A DNA stretch of 64,000 nucleotides from Streptomyces sp. NBC_01460 (GCF_036227405.1 NZ_CP109473.1:5890001-5954000); one strand, 5' to 3'. Counted from the stretch's first letter, positions 23,201-31,370 are shown. The notes: a model not told the origin generated them from the sequence alone. A program made the numbers and translations.

Positions 23201-23875
23201 GTGCAGGCTCCCGCCGTCCGTCCGCAGCCGCGGGCAACCACCCGCCCCGCCCGTCCCGTGGCCGTTCCCACCACGGCATCCGCCCCCGCGCGACCCGGCA
23301 GTACCGCCGCTGCCTTCCCCGTCGTCCAGCGCTCCGCGTACCTGCCCGCGTCGGCGCCACCCGTCCCCGGCGGGATCGCCCGTACTCCGCCGGCGGACGC
23401 CCCCGGCGGCTCCGGAACCCCTCAAGCTCCCGGAGTTCCGGGCGCCCCGGCCGCCTCCGTGGACCGGCCTGTCCGGAGCCCCGTCGTGTCCCTGGCGCCC
23501 GCCCGGCCCGCTCCGGCTGCCCTGCTCCCCGTGCAGCGGGCGCCCGCCGTCCCGGCCGCGCGGCCCTCGCCGCCCCCGTCCCCCGTCCGGACACCGGCGC
23601 CCGCCCCCGCACGCGTGACCGCACCGCCCCGCGCCACGTCCGTCGCGGTCCAACGGAGCACCACGTCCGTCGCTGTGCAACGGAGCGGAGGCGGCACAGG
23701 CTCCGCGGACAGGCCCGCCCCCTCGGTGACGAGCCGGTTCCAACCGCGTGAGCTGAAGGAGGACCAGGTGGCGGAGCTGGTCCACCGGCTGATCGGGCCG
23801 ATGACCCGGCTGCTGCGCACCGAGCTACGGCTCGACCGCGAGCGGATCGGCAGACTGCGCGACCCACGCCACTGA
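20231..23875 (+). CDS. Very long Pro/Ala-rich disordered protein with VQR repeats (CIS operon)
   Basis: A protein of about 1,214 residues, mostly Pro, Ala, Ser, Gly, Arg and Val. A short ordered N-terminus (WVGLPPIRRAMLAP, then GSLTTWQNHSFSGTLSHAVL) and a short helical C-terminus (VAELVHRLIGPMTRLLRTEL) bracket some 1,050 residues of low-complexity sequence. That stretch contains about a dozen VQR motifs (for example LPVQRRE, RPVQRRD, NPVQRAA, VAVQRST) at irregular spacing. Homologues are usually named extensin-like or hypothetical. It occupies the slot between tube-assembly genes and the baseplate, where phages keep the tape measure, yet it lacks the usual long helices. Function unknown. ATG 20231 overlaps the previous stop, with GGAG 5 bases upstream. 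Confidence 0.8.
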   Translation: MGMFDRLKGRGRGGNRSRTQGHDLEGSAGGDGTVPGPVPGESVGEGAGTGAGAPGRGRGWVGLPPIRRAMLAPARQTVASAEFGGSLTTWQNHSFSGTLSHAVLVDAPTGLLKDTSTFAMGSGPTALGEARLAPSAAFVADGDGGGGDPGSRGDRQGPSVQRALGPRVAPVRPRPGPTPSALTRASTPATVQRRVLPTVVPSRSRVSAPTPAPSSSAASSPAPAPRSPVPPASVPPPSAGRTSEGDTGGPRGGSARIEPQGPRQPGPTGAPGAALPPGRTPPDRTSSLPVQRREAKAAGPAGSAPARRSLLGPPLSGPVVPPGPPTAEASPAQWRRGIATPVVRPSSPGPEAPAVPPPGISGGEVPSGRWRAAGGGTPPARRAPAAAPEGAARQAGTPGAVTPGAGTPGTGTPGPRPAVRPGLGAPSSRPVAGPAAAPAVRRQTGAPAPAPTPPVQRSSAAGSRPGAPASPAARPVPGPMTPPVTPAPVRPVQRRDVAAGASSDGPRPASTGAGPDSGPGPSRPTGSSSSSRSGASGAVTAPGTRTGRPAVATRAASVVAADSPAGRTGGARPVRRPAASGAADPAAVATPSGPGAGHRTADGPSGRRLPAPEQSPVRAQSPAPEQNPTRAQVPAPAQRPAPAKGSTPALAPRPAALPAPTRPAEVHRSGSPSSGPVGPAGAAVPGAPVRPLSRPVVSGTDAAAPSVSSTPPVAASGSGAVRSASAPRVQRAVPATVAARRPVTASAVPPVTRPRSLPAPDAGPVRGSDADSAVREPARPVADDASVSGRPGGALPVQRSSGARTSPPPRPSSQIPASPSAPAPASPPSPSTRALPSVVRSPAVAVASAVTVASADAPSASRARPMPVAPLVGSARPLTVAGFTPAPVGTGPAVPGAGVGSAPAPASRRRDDAQVAGALAAAAPGTSTHPGVRKAVSPSSPAPAPAPRSAPRAVRLRHVRTAPTTSPAPATTGIGGVRGNPVQRAAAPSSVQAPAVRPQPRATTRPARPVAVPTTASAPARPGSTAAAFPVVQRSAYLPASAPPVPGGIARTPPADAPGGSGTPQAPGVPGAPAASVDRPVRSPVVSLAPARPAPAALLPVQRAPAVPAARPSPPPSPVRTPAPAPARVTAPPRATSVAVQRSTTSVAVQRSGGGTGSADRPAPSVTSRFQPRELKEDQVAELVHRLIGPMTRLLRTELRLDRERIGRLRDPRH

Positions 23876-23965
23876 CAGGCCCCGGGCCCGCAAGCCCGTA
23901 CGTCCCGCCCCGCGGGAACCTCCGCCCCCCCAACCGCACGTGGAACCGCAGGAAGGCCCCACCCG

Positions 23966-24403
23966 ATGCCCCAGGAACTCGACGCAGGCTCCACCATCTT
24001 CTTCAACCTCACCATCGACGGTGAGAGCCTGGGCAACTTCAACGGCTGCGAAGGGCTCTCCTCCCAGGTCGAGATCGAGCAGCGGCAGGAGGGCGGCAAC
24101 AACGGATTCGTCTGGCAGCTGCCCTCCCGCATCACCTTCTCCAACATCACGCTGACCCGGCCCCTCACCGAGGAGACCGCGAAGGTGGCGGAGTGGATCT
24201 CCTCCGTGACCACGGGGGTGACCCGGCCCACCGGGCAGATCGCCGCGCTGCGCGCGGACGGCTCGATGGTCGCCCAGTGGGGGCTGATCGACGTACTCCC
24301 GGTGAGCTGGCGCGGTCCCTCCTTCGACCCGGCGAGCCCCGCCGTGGCCACCGAGGTCCTGGAGATCGCCCATCACGGATTCACGGACGCGGGGGCGGCG
24401 TAG
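23966..24403 (+). CDS. CIS tube protein 2 (Pvc5/Afp5-like)
   Basis: A 145-residue phage-tail-tube-like protein: NLTIDGESLGNFNGCEGLSS, VEIEQRQEGGNNGFVWQLP, NITLTRPLTEET and a final VLEIAHHGF. This resembles the second tube paralogue of eCIS (Afp5/Pvc5), which forms the ring joining tube to spike. It starts 90 bp after the long VQR protein with GGAAGG in the leader, and stops three bases before the next gene. The rest of the operon downstream is baseplate. Confidence 0.9.
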   Translation: MPQELDAGSTIFFNLTIDGESLGNFNGCEGLSSQVEIEQRQEGGNNGFVWQLPSRITFSNITLTRPLTEETAKVAEWISSVTTGVTRPTGQIAALRADGSMVAQWGLIDVLPVSWRGPSFDPASPAVATEVLEIAHHGFTDAGAA

Positions 24404-24406
24404 CCG

Positions 24407-25129
24407 ATGAACCTCTCCAGTTTCGGTATCGGGGACAGCCTGGTGCGGGCGACGCTCGCCATCCACCAGCCGCCGATCGGCAGCAGCACCAAGCCCGGCG
24501 CGCTGATGAAGACGTTCAACTTCGACTTCAACCCGTCGCAGTTGTCGCTGACCCGCAGGGCTCAGTGGAAGACCACGCCCACCGCCGCGGTGCGGGACGG
24601 CGCGGTCCCGGAGTTCATGGGGCCCGAGCCCCGGGAGATGACGGTGGAGATCTTCCTCGACCGCTCCGACGACCCGGACAGCAACGACGTGCGCAAGAAG
24701 GTCGAAGCCCTCTTCTCCTGCTGCGAGACGACCACCGCCAGCATCGCGGCGAACCAGCCGTCGACGCCGTGGGTGGTCTTCGAGTGGGGTGCCTTCTCCA
24801 CGGCCCGCTTCAACGCGTACGTCAGCTCCGTGGAGGCCCAGTACACCCTCTTCAACACCAACGGGATGCCGATCCGGGCCGTCTGCCAGGTGAACCTGCA
24901 CGAGATCCCGAGCAGCACCCCCGGTCAGAACCCCACCTCGGGCGCGCTCACCACCCGCCGGGTGCACCGGGTCGTGGCCGGCGACTCGCTCCCGCTCCTC
25001 GCGTGGCGCGAGTACGGAGACGCCACGGTGTGGCGCACGATCGCCGAGGCCAACGGCATCGACGACCCGAAGGCGCTCACGCCGGGTGCCGAACTGATGC
25101 TTCCCGCCGCCGAAGAGGTCGGCGTCTGA
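24407..25129 (+). CDS. LysM-domain baseplate protein (Afp7/Pvc7, gp53-like)
   Basis: A 240-residue protein. The N-terminal two thirds (FNFDFNPSQLSLTRRAQWK, EMTVEIFLDRSDD and VVFEWGAFSTARFNAYVSSV) form the conserved baseplate hub-associated domain. The C-terminus is a LysM domain (TRRVHRVVAGDSLPLLAWRE, then WRTIAEANGIDDP and LTPGAELMLP). In contractile phages and eCIS this protein clamps the spike hub to the first tube ring; LysM here is structural, not an enzyme. Its TGA overlaps the spike gene's ATG by one base. Confidence 0.9.
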   Translation: MNLSSFGIGDSLVRATLAIHQPPIGSSTKPGALMKTFNFDFNPSQLSLTRRAQWKTTPTAAVRDGAVPEFMGPEPREMTVEIFLDRSDDPDSNDVRKKVEALFSCCETTTASIAANQPSTPWVVFEWGAFSTARFNAYVSSVEAQYTLFNTNGMPIRAVCQVNLHEIPSSTPGQNPTSGALTTRRVHRVVAGDSLPLLAWREYGDATVWRTIAEANGIDDPKALTPGAELMLPAAEEVGV

Positions 25130-27000
25130 TGTCCGACATCGGTTTCTCCAACATCCTCACGGTGCAGATCGCCGGCACGAAGCTCAAGTCCCCGGAGAAC
25201 ACGAAGCTGGTGGCGGGCCGGGTCGACTTCGGCGCGGGCGTGCCCGGCGCGTTCCATCTCACCTTCCGTGACGACAAGAAGGACATCCTCGCCAGGCTGA
25301 ACGTCGAGATCGGTGTGCCCGTGGTCATCGCGCCCCTCTCCGACGGCAAGGGCACACCCTTGATCACCGGAGAGGTCACCGCGCTGGAGACCGACTACGA
25401 CCGCACCGGAACCTTCACCGTCATCCGCGGTTACGACAAGGGCCACCGCATGCTCCGGCAGCGGAGGGTCGCGGCGTACAAGAACAAGACCGCCACCGAG
25501 ATCGCCGTCGAACTGGCGCGCAAGAGCGGCATACCGCTGGGGAAGACCCAGCGGACCAAGGGGCAGTACGAGTTCATCAGCCAGGCCAACGTCACCGACT
25601 GGGACTTCGTCCAGCGGCTCGCGGACGAGAACGAGATGGTGATGTCCATCAACTCGAAGGGCAGATTCCAGTTCGTCAAGCGCCAGCAGGCGGCGACGGC
25701 TCCCCCGGAGAGCATGCCGAGCGCACAGAGCGCCCTCCTCCTGAAGGGCGGTGAGGAGATCCTGCGCTGCCGCGCGGCGGTCACCTCGGCCGACCAGGTG
25801 ACCGCAGTCGAGGCGCGCGGCTGGAACGTCACCACCAAGCAGCCTCTTGTCTCCAAGTCGCCCGCGCTGGACAATCCGGGCTTCGTCATCGGTACGAAGC
25901 CGTCCGAGGTGTCCAAGACGTTCGGCAAGGCCGAGCTCGTCGTGACCGACACGCCCTACGACAAGCTCGACGAGGTCAAGCACGCCGCCGACGCCGTGGC
26001 GGACGACGTGACGTCCTCCTTCGCCGAGGTGGAGATCACGGCGCGCGGCAACACCCAACTGCGTCCGGGCGTCGCGGTCACCCTCAAGGACGTGGGGAAG
26101 CCGTTCCAGGGCAAGTACACGGTCACCGCCGCCCGCCACACCTTCGGCGACCAGGAGCACTACGAGACGTTCCTGAACGTCAGCGGGCGTCAGTGGCGAT
26201 CGCTGTACGGGCTCACGTCCGGAGGCGGCGGGGCGGGTCCGGCCGGCCTGCCGAGCGTCGCCAATGCCCTGGTCACCGACATCAAGGACCCGTTGAGGCA
26301 GGGCAGGGTCAAGCTGAGGTTCCCGTGGCTGGACGACATGTACGTCAGTGACTGGACCAGGACCGTCCAGTTCGGCGGAGCCAAGGGCGGCAGCATGATC
26401 TCACCGGACGTGGACGACGAGGTGCTGGTGGCGTTCGACCGGGGCGCCCTCGACCACCCGTACGTCATCGGCGGCCTCTACAACGGCGTCGACAAGCCGG
26501 ATCCCGTCGACGTGCCGGTGTACGACCCGACGCGCGGGAAGGTCACCCGGCGCACCCTGTCCGACCGCAGCAACAACCGTATCGACCTGCTCGACCAGAG
26601 CGTCGGCCTCAAGCGCGGGGTGCGGCTCTCCACCGGCGACAACCGGCTCACCATCAACCTGGACCGGACGAAGACCGAGATCGTGGTGGACAGCAAGGGA
26701 AAGGTCTCCATCCGGGGGACCGGCGCCGTGGCCATCAACGCGGGCGGCAACCTCTCGCTGAACGCGGTGGGCTCCCTGACGCTCCGCAGCGGCGGGCCGA
26801 TGAACATCAACGCCGGCGCCCTGTCGGTGCGGGCGGGTGTCACGGCCGTGAACGCGAGCGCGCTGAGCGTGTCGGCCGCCGCCGCCATGTCGCTGACCGC
26901 AGGACTTGCCCTGAAGATCAACTCGGGTCTGGAGATCGGCCTGAACGCTCCCCTGGTCCTGTCCAAGATGAAGCCGGTGCTCACGGTGGGAGGAATCTGA
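25129..27000 (+). CDS. VgrG-like spike / hub protein (Afp8/Pvc8-like)
   Basis: A 623-residue spike. Residues 1-360 have the gp27-like hub (FVQRLADENEMVMSINSKGR, then VTVTAARHTFGDQEHYETFL). An OB-fold gp5-like domain follows (ALVTDIKDPLRQGRVKLRFP, VDDEVLVAFDRGALDHPYVI). The C-terminus is a repetitive strand-rich tail (INAGGNLSLNAVGSLTLRSG and similar) that should fold as the trimeric beta-helix needle. It is the membrane-piercing tip on which the tube sits. No toxin extension is fused. No PAAR gene is present nearby, so the spike may be blunt or use an unrecognised cap. Start ATG 25129 overlaps the LysM gene; the stop overlaps the gp25 gene. Confidence 0.93.
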   Translation: MSDIGFSNILTVQIAGTKLKSPENTKLVAGRVDFGAGVPGAFHLTFRDDKKDILARLNVEIGVPVVIAPLSDGKGTPLITGEVTALETDYDRTGTFTVIRGYDKGHRMLRQRRVAAYKNKTATEIAVELARKSGIPLGKTQRTKGQYEFISQANVTDWDFVQRLADENEMVMSINSKGRFQFVKRQQAATAPPESMPSAQSALLLKGGEEILRCRAAVTSADQVTAVEARGWNVTTKQPLVSKSPALDNPGFVIGTKPSEVSKTFGKAELVVTDTPYDKLDEVKHAADAVADDVTSSFAEVEITARGNTQLRPGVAVTLKDVGKPFQGKYTVTAARHTFGDQEHYETFLNVSGRQWRSLYGLTSGGGGAGPAGLPSVANALVTDIKDPLRQGRVKLRFPWLDDMYVSDWTRTVQFGGAKGGSMISPDVDDEVLVAFDRGALDHPYVIGGLYNGVDKPDPVDVPVYDPTRGKVTRRTLSDRSNNRIDLLDQSVGLKRGVRLSTGDNRLTINLDRTKTEIVVDSKGKVSIRGTGAVAINAGGNLSLNAVGSLTLRSGGPMNINAGALSVRAGVTAVNASALSVSAAAAMSLTAGLALKINSGLEIGLNAPLVLSKMKPVLTVGGI

Positions 27001-27443
27001 TGGCGGAACAGTTCGTCGGCTCCGGATGGGCCTTCCCGCTGCGCATCAGCCCCACCGGCGGCATCGCCCTGGTCAGCGGGGAACGCGAGGTCGAGGAGGC
27101 CATCCGCCTCGTCCTCTCCACGGCGCCCGGTGAACGGCCGATGCGCCCCGAGTTCGGCTGCGCCATCCACGACATGGTCTTCGCCCCGGTCAACGAGGCC
27201 ACCGCGGGCCGGATCCAGCACGAGGTGCACAGCTGCCTGGACCGCTGGGAACCGCGCATCGAGGTCGACGACGTCACGGTGACGGCCGGCGAGGAACAGG
27301 GCGTGCTCTTCATCGACGTCCGCTACTCGATCACGGGCACCAACAACCCGCGCAGCCTGGTCTTCCCCTTCTACGTGATCCCCTCCCACGACGGGCCCGA
27401 GGGGTCCGGTACGCCCGACGAGCACCTTGGAAGCGACCGCTGA
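27000..27443 (+). CDS. Baseplate wedge protein, gp25/W family
   Basis: A 147-residue gp25-like wedge subunit (Afp9/Pvc9). Family hallmarks are GWAFPLRISPTGGIALVSGE, REVEEAIRLVLSTAPGERPM and RPEFGCAI, followed by the EPR core strand in DRWEPRIEVDDV. It binds the first sheath ring and starts sheath polymerisation. It is coupled on both sides: ATG 27000 overlaps the spike stop, and its TGA overlaps ATG 27443 of the J gene. Confidence 0.95.
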   Translation: MAEQFVGSGWAFPLRISPTGGIALVSGEREVEEAIRLVLSTAPGERPMRPEFGCAIHDMVFAPVNEATAGRIQHEVHSCLDRWEPRIEVDDVTVTAGEEQGVLFIDVRYSITGTNNPRSLVFPFYVIPSHDGPEGSGTPDEHLGSDR

Positions 27444-29401
27444 TGGCACTGCCCTCCCCGAACCTCGACGACCGGCGCTTCCAGCAGTTCGTCGACGACG
27501 CCAAGCGCTACATCCAGCAGCGCGCCCCCGAGTGGACCGACCACAACGTCTCCGACCCGGGCGTGACCCTCGTCGAGACGGTCGCCCACATGGCCGACCA
27601 GATCGTGTACCGGCTCAACCGGGTGCCCGAGAAGAACCACCTCGCGTTCCTGGACCTCATCGGGATCACGCTCTTCCCTCCGTCCGCGGCGCGCGCCGAC
27701 GTCACGTTCTGGTTGTCGGCGCCGCAGCAGCAGCCCGTCGTGCTGGCGACGGGCACGGAGGTCGCCACGGTCCGTACCCAGACCGAGGACGCGGTGGTCT
27801 TCGCCACCGAGCGCGAACTGACCGTGATTCCTTGCGAGTTGTCATACGTCGTGGTCCAGCGGGCCGGTCAGGAGGCGGTCGACCGCACCTCGGACCTCGC
27901 CGAGTCCAAGGACGTGCACTGCTTCGCGGAGTCCCCGGGCCCCGGTGACCGCATGCTGTTCGGGCTCAGCGCCGCCGTACCGGAGTGCGTGGTCGTCCTG
28001 GAGCTCGACAGCCAGGTGGACGGTGTCGGTGTCGACCCGAGGCAGCCGCCGCTCGCCTGGGAGGCGTGGACCGCCGACGGCTGGGCCGCCTGCGACGTCG
28101 ACCGGGACACGACCGGTGGGCTGAACCGCCCCGGCGAGGTCGTGCTGCACGTCCCCGGCGGCCACGCGCTCTCCCGTACCGGGCGGCGCGAGGCCGGCTG
28201 GTTGCGCTGCCGGGTCACCGAGCCGGAACAGGGCCGGCCCTTCTACACCACCTCGCCCACCATCCGCTCCGCCGAGGCGTTCAGCATCGGCGGCACCACC
28301 GGCGTCGTGCACGCGGAGACGGTGCGGGACGAAGCGCTGGGGGAGTCCACCGGACTGCCGGGACACCGGCTGCGGCTGGCCAACAGCCCCGTCGTCGGCG
28401 ACGTGCAGCCGGTACTCCTGCAGGTCGCCGAGCGCGACGGCTGGGTCGACTGGGAGACCGTCGGCCACTTCGCCGCCTCGGGCCCGGCCGACCGGCACAT
28501 CACCGTGGACGCGACCACCGGCGAGATCGCCTTCGGCCCGTCCGTCCGCGAACCGGACGGCACTCTGCGCCAGTACGGGGCCGTACCGCCCAAGGGCGCG
28601 CCCATCCGGGCCCGCCGCTACCGTACGGGCGGCGGAAAGGCCGGCAACGTCGCCAGGGGTGCCATCCAGGTGCTGCGCGACTCCGTCCCGTACGTCTCCG
28701 ACGTCGTCAACCGGGAGGCCGCACGCGGTGGGGTCGACGGCGAGACCGTCGAGGAGGCCAAGCTCAGGGCGCCCATCGCGCTGAGTGCGCAGGACCGCGC
28801 CGTGACCCTGCGGGACTACGAGGAACTCGCGAGACGCGCCGCGCCCGAGACCGCGCGCATCACCTGCCTCGCGGCCGAGCCGGACGAGCACGGCGCGCAC
28901 GCCGTACGGGTTCTGGTCGTCCCGCAGGCCGTGTCCGACCCGGGCGGACGGCTGCGCTTCGAGCAACTCGTCCCCGGTGACGCCCTGCTGGGGCGTATCA
29001 CCCGGTACCTCGACGAGCGGCGGCTGATCGGCACCCGGCTGGCGGTCGGGCCGCCCTTCTACCAGGGTGTGACGGTCGTCGCGACGGTGCACGCCTTCCG
29101 TGGCACCGACACCGACCGGGTCAGGCGGCAGGCGCACGACGCCCTGTACCGCCATCTCGACCCGCTGACCGGGGGAGCCCATGGCACGGGCTGGCCCTTC
29201 GGCCGGCCGGTCCAGGCGGGCGAGGTGTTCGCGGTGCTGCAACGGGTGCCCGGTGTCGAGCTGGTGGACGAGGTGCTGCTGCACCCCGCCGACCCGCTCA
29301 GCGGGAAGCGCGGCGATCCCACGGAGCGGATCGATCTCGATCCCCCCGCGCTCGTCTTCTCGTTCGACCACCGCGTGCGGGTGATAGGGGACGCCTCGTG
29401 A
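27443..29401 (+). CDS. Baseplate J family protein (Afp11/Pvc11, gp6-like)
   Basis: A 652-residue large wedge protein. The N-terminus (PSPNLDDRRFQQFVDDAKRY, then WTDHNVSDPGVTLVETVAHM and YRLNRVPEKNHLAFLDLIGI) is the diagnostic J-like start. The C-terminal half has TGEIAFGPSVREPDGTLRQY, ARRYRTGGGKAGNV and ALSAQDRAVTLRDYEELARR, also typical. It builds the ring that holds the baseplate together and triggers contraction. It overlaps the tail protein I gene by GTGA (29398-29401). Confidence 0.95.
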   Translation: MALPSPNLDDRRFQQFVDDAKRYIQQRAPEWTDHNVSDPGVTLVETVAHMADQIVYRLNRVPEKNHLAFLDLIGITLFPPSAARADVTFWLSAPQQQPVVLATGTEVATVRTQTEDAVVFATERELTVIPCELSYVVVQRAGQEAVDRTSDLAESKDVHCFAESPGPGDRMLFGLSAAVPECVVVLELDSQVDGVGVDPRQPPLAWEAWTADGWAACDVDRDTTGGLNRPGEVVLHVPGGHALSRTGRREAGWLRCRVTEPEQGRPFYTTSPTIRSAEAFSIGGTTGVVHAETVRDEALGESTGLPGHRLRLANSPVVGDVQPVLLQVAERDGWVDWETVGHFAASGPADRHITVDATTGEIAFGPSVREPDGTLRQYGAVPPKGAPIRARRYRTGGGKAGNVARGAIQVLRDSVPYVSDVVNREAARGGVDGETVEEAKLRAPIALSAQDRAVTLRDYEELARRAAPETARITCLAAEPDEHGAHAVRVLVVPQAVSDPGGRLRFEQLVPGDALLGRITRYLDERRLIGTRLAVGPPFYQGVTVVATVHAFRGTDTDRVRRQAHDALYRHLDPLTGGAHGTGWPFGRPVQAGEVFAVLQRVPGVELVDEVLLHPADPLSGKRGDPTERIDLDPPALVFSFDHRVRVIGDAS

Positions 29402-30063
29402 CCACGAGCGGGAGCACGCGCGGGTCCGTCGACGGACTCGCCTCGTCGGCTCCGCTGGGCGTGATGCTGCCGGCGGTGTTCGCCGACGACGACCTCGCCC
29501 AGCGGTTCGTCGCGGGCATCGACGAGGTCCTCGCGCCGCTCCACAACGTGCTCGACTGCCTGGACGCCTACTTCACGCCGTCGCTCGCGCCCGAGGACTT
29601 CACCCGCTGGCTCGGCAGCTGGGTGGGCGCGGAGACCGAAGGGCCGGACACGGCCGGACGCGCCGACGGGTCCATGGGCCGGGAGCCGGCGGAGGCGCCG
29701 CTCACCGCACCCGCCACCGGTCACCCGCAGGACACGGAGGCGACGGCCGCTCTGCGCGCCGCGGTGACCGCCGCCGTGCGGCTGCACCGCATCCGCGGCA
29801 CCCGGCGCGGCCTCTCCGAGGCGGTACGGCTCGCCTTCGGCGTGGAGCCGGAGATCACCGAGAGCGGCGCGGCCGTCTGGGACGCCAGGCCCCTGGGCCC
29901 GGTCCCCGGCGAGAGCCGCCCGCATCTGCACGTCACCGTACGGCTGCCGGAGCCCGGCCCCGCCGCCGAACACCGGCTGGAGCGCCTCGTCGCGGCAGCT
30001 CGCCCCGCCCATATGCCTTACACGGTCCACGTGACCGCCGCCGAAAGGACTTCCGACAGGTGA
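29398..30063 (+). CDS. Phage tail protein I-like baseplate protein (Afp12/Pvc12-like)
   Basis: A 221-residue protein that follows the J gene, as gpI follows gpJ in P2-like phages and Afp12 follows Afp11. It has LPAVFADDDLAQRFVAGIDE near the start, LDCLDAYFTPSLAPEDFTRW, and RLHRIRGTRRGLSEAVRLAF, the conserved core of actinobacterial eCIS tail protein I homologues. It should form the outer wedge, where fibres attach in phages. No fibre gene follows here. Starts at GTG 29398; its stop overlaps GTG 30060 of the next gene. Confidence 0.88.
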   Translation: MTTSGSTRGSVDGLASSAPLGVMLPAVFADDDLAQRFVAGIDEVLAPLHNVLDCLDAYFTPSLAPEDFTRWLGSWVGAETEGPDTAGRADGSMGREPAEAPLTAPATGHPQDTEATAALRAAVTAAVRLHRIRGTRRGLSEAVRLAFGVEPEITESGAAVWDARPLGPVPGESRPHLHVTVRLPEPGPAAEHRLERLVAAARPAHMPYTVHVTAAERTSDR

Positions 30064-31325
30064 CCAGTCACCAGGCCTCCCCCTCCACACCGCCTTCTCC
30101 CGCGGTCACCGGCGACACGGGGAACGAGCCACCTCACTGTGCGGAGTGCGGCACGCGGCCGACTCCGGGGCAGTCCTTCTGCGACGACTGCGGCGCGGTA
30201 CTGAGCTGGACCCCGGACACGGGGCAACGGGGTGCGGGCACCGCGGATCGGCCAGCCGGTGCGGACACTCCGGGCGTCTCGGGCCCGGACCCGTCGGCCG
30301 ACGCAGGCAGCACGGACCCGGTGCGCGAACCCGCACGCGCCGATGCTCGGGCCGTGGCGCCCGAGGAGGACGACACCCTGCCCGCGATGCCGCCGGTCTC
30401 CGCCGCGACCCCGGAACCGGACCCGGACGCGAGTGCGCGAGCCAGGGCGCTGCTCGTACCGGTCGCCGACCGGCGCGCCGCCGCACCGGCACCGGGAGTG
30501 GCCCCGGTCCTCCCGGGTGTGCCCTCCGCTCCCCGCCCCCGGGTCCAGGCCCCCGGCGGCGAACCGGCCGACGACGTCGGCCCCCCGTGCCCCTGGTGCG
30601 AGGTCGGCAACCGCCCCGACCGGCACTTCTGCCGGCGCTGCGGCATGTCCCTCGCGAAGCGCCCCGGAGTCCCGGAGGCACGGCGCCCCTGGTGGCGCCG
30701 GATGCGGGACTTCGGTGACCGCCCGGCACCGTGGGCGGGCGACCGCCCGAGGCTGCGCCGGGGCATCGGCCGCATCGTCACCTGGGTCGCCTACGGTCTC
30801 GCGCTCGCGCTGGTGATCTACGCGGCGTTCCACGTGAGTACGGCGTGGAACGCGGGACGCGACCACTTCGCGAAGCGGGCCCAGATCAGTCCTGATGCCG
30901 CCGTGGCGTCCCGTTCCTTCGGCGGCCACCCGCCGAAGTCTCTCTTCGACAAGATCAACAACAGCTGGTGGGGTCCGGGGGTGTCGCAGGCCGCCGAGGG
31001 TGAGTGGGTCGAGGCGCGTTTCATGGAACCCACCCGTCTGCTGGACATCCTCATCACGTCCGGCATCTCCACCAAGCCGTCCGACCTCTCCGAGGCCGCG
31101 CTGCCGCACCGCATGGACGCGGTCATCACCACGGCGGACGGGAAGAAGACCACCCGCCACATCAAACTCGACCAGGTGAGCGGCCCCCAGCAGCGGAAGT
31201 TCCGGGCGCAGAACGTCGTCAGCGTACGGTTCGTCATCCGTTCGGCGTTCAACGTGGGCCCCGACAAGCAGGTCTCGATCGCCGAGATCGAGTTCTTCAC
31301 CCGCGCCACGACCAGCGGCACGTAG
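30060..31325 (+). CDS. Zinc-ribbon / single-TM protein with discoidin-like C-terminus; candidate CIS membrane adaptor
   Basis: A 421-residue last gene of the CIS operon. Two four-cysteine zinc ribbons are visible: CAECGTRP with CDDCG (about residues 27-44) and CPWCEVGN with CRRCG (about 177-193), separated by a Pro/Ala-rich disordered stretch. One transmembrane helix (VTWVAYGLALALVIYAAFHV) lies at about 238-262. The C-terminal domain (EARFMEPTRLLDILITSGI, then VSVRFVIRSAF and VSIAEIEFF) resembles an F5/8-type galactose-binding-like fold. Zinc ribbons should face the cytoplasm and the beta domain the outside. Coupled to baseplate genes, it could tether the particle to the membrane, as proposed for the membrane protein CisA in S. 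coelicolor; that equivalence is from memory and untested here. Confidence 0.8.
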   Translation: MTSHQASPSTPPSPAVTGDTGNEPPHCAECGTRPTPGQSFCDDCGAVLSWTPDTGQRGAGTADRPAGADTPGVSGPDPSADAGSTDPVREPARADARAVAPEEDDTLPAMPPVSAATPEPDPDASARARALLVPVADRRAAAPAPGVAPVLPGVPSAPRPRVQAPGGEPADDVGPPCPWCEVGNRPDRHFCRRCGMSLAKRPGVPEARRPWWRRMRDFGDRPAPWAGDRPRLRRGIGRIVTWVAYGLALALVIYAAFHVSTAWNAGRDHFAKRAQISPDAAVASRSFGGHPPKSLFDKINNSWWGPGVSQAAEGEWVEARFMEPTRLLDILITSGISTKPSDLSEAALPHRMDAVITTADGKKTTRHIKLDQVSGPQQRKFRAQNVVSVRFVIRSAFNVGPDKQVSIAEIEFFTRATTSGT

Positions 31326-31370
31326 GGCCCGGGCCCACCGCCGTTCCCGCACGGAACGCCTCCTCTGCCG

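Noticed and set aside
19570..23274. Long minus-strand frame (1,234 codons) opposite the VQR protein
   Set aside because: Thr/Gly/Ala-rich shadow of the plus-strand gene. It has no ribosome site, and operon overlaps support the plus strand.
17459..31325. Possible myovirus prophage
   Set aside because: Sheath, tube and baseplate genes occur without capsid, portal, terminase, replication, lysis or integrase genes, and an AAA+ ATPase, DUF4255 and DUF4157 proteins are present. This is the eCIS gene set.
17459..31325. Type VI secretion system
   Set aside because: A VgrG-like spike, a tube and a sheath occur, but TssJ, TssL, TssM and TssK are absent, and the sheath is a single eCIS-type protein rather than the TssB/TssC pair.
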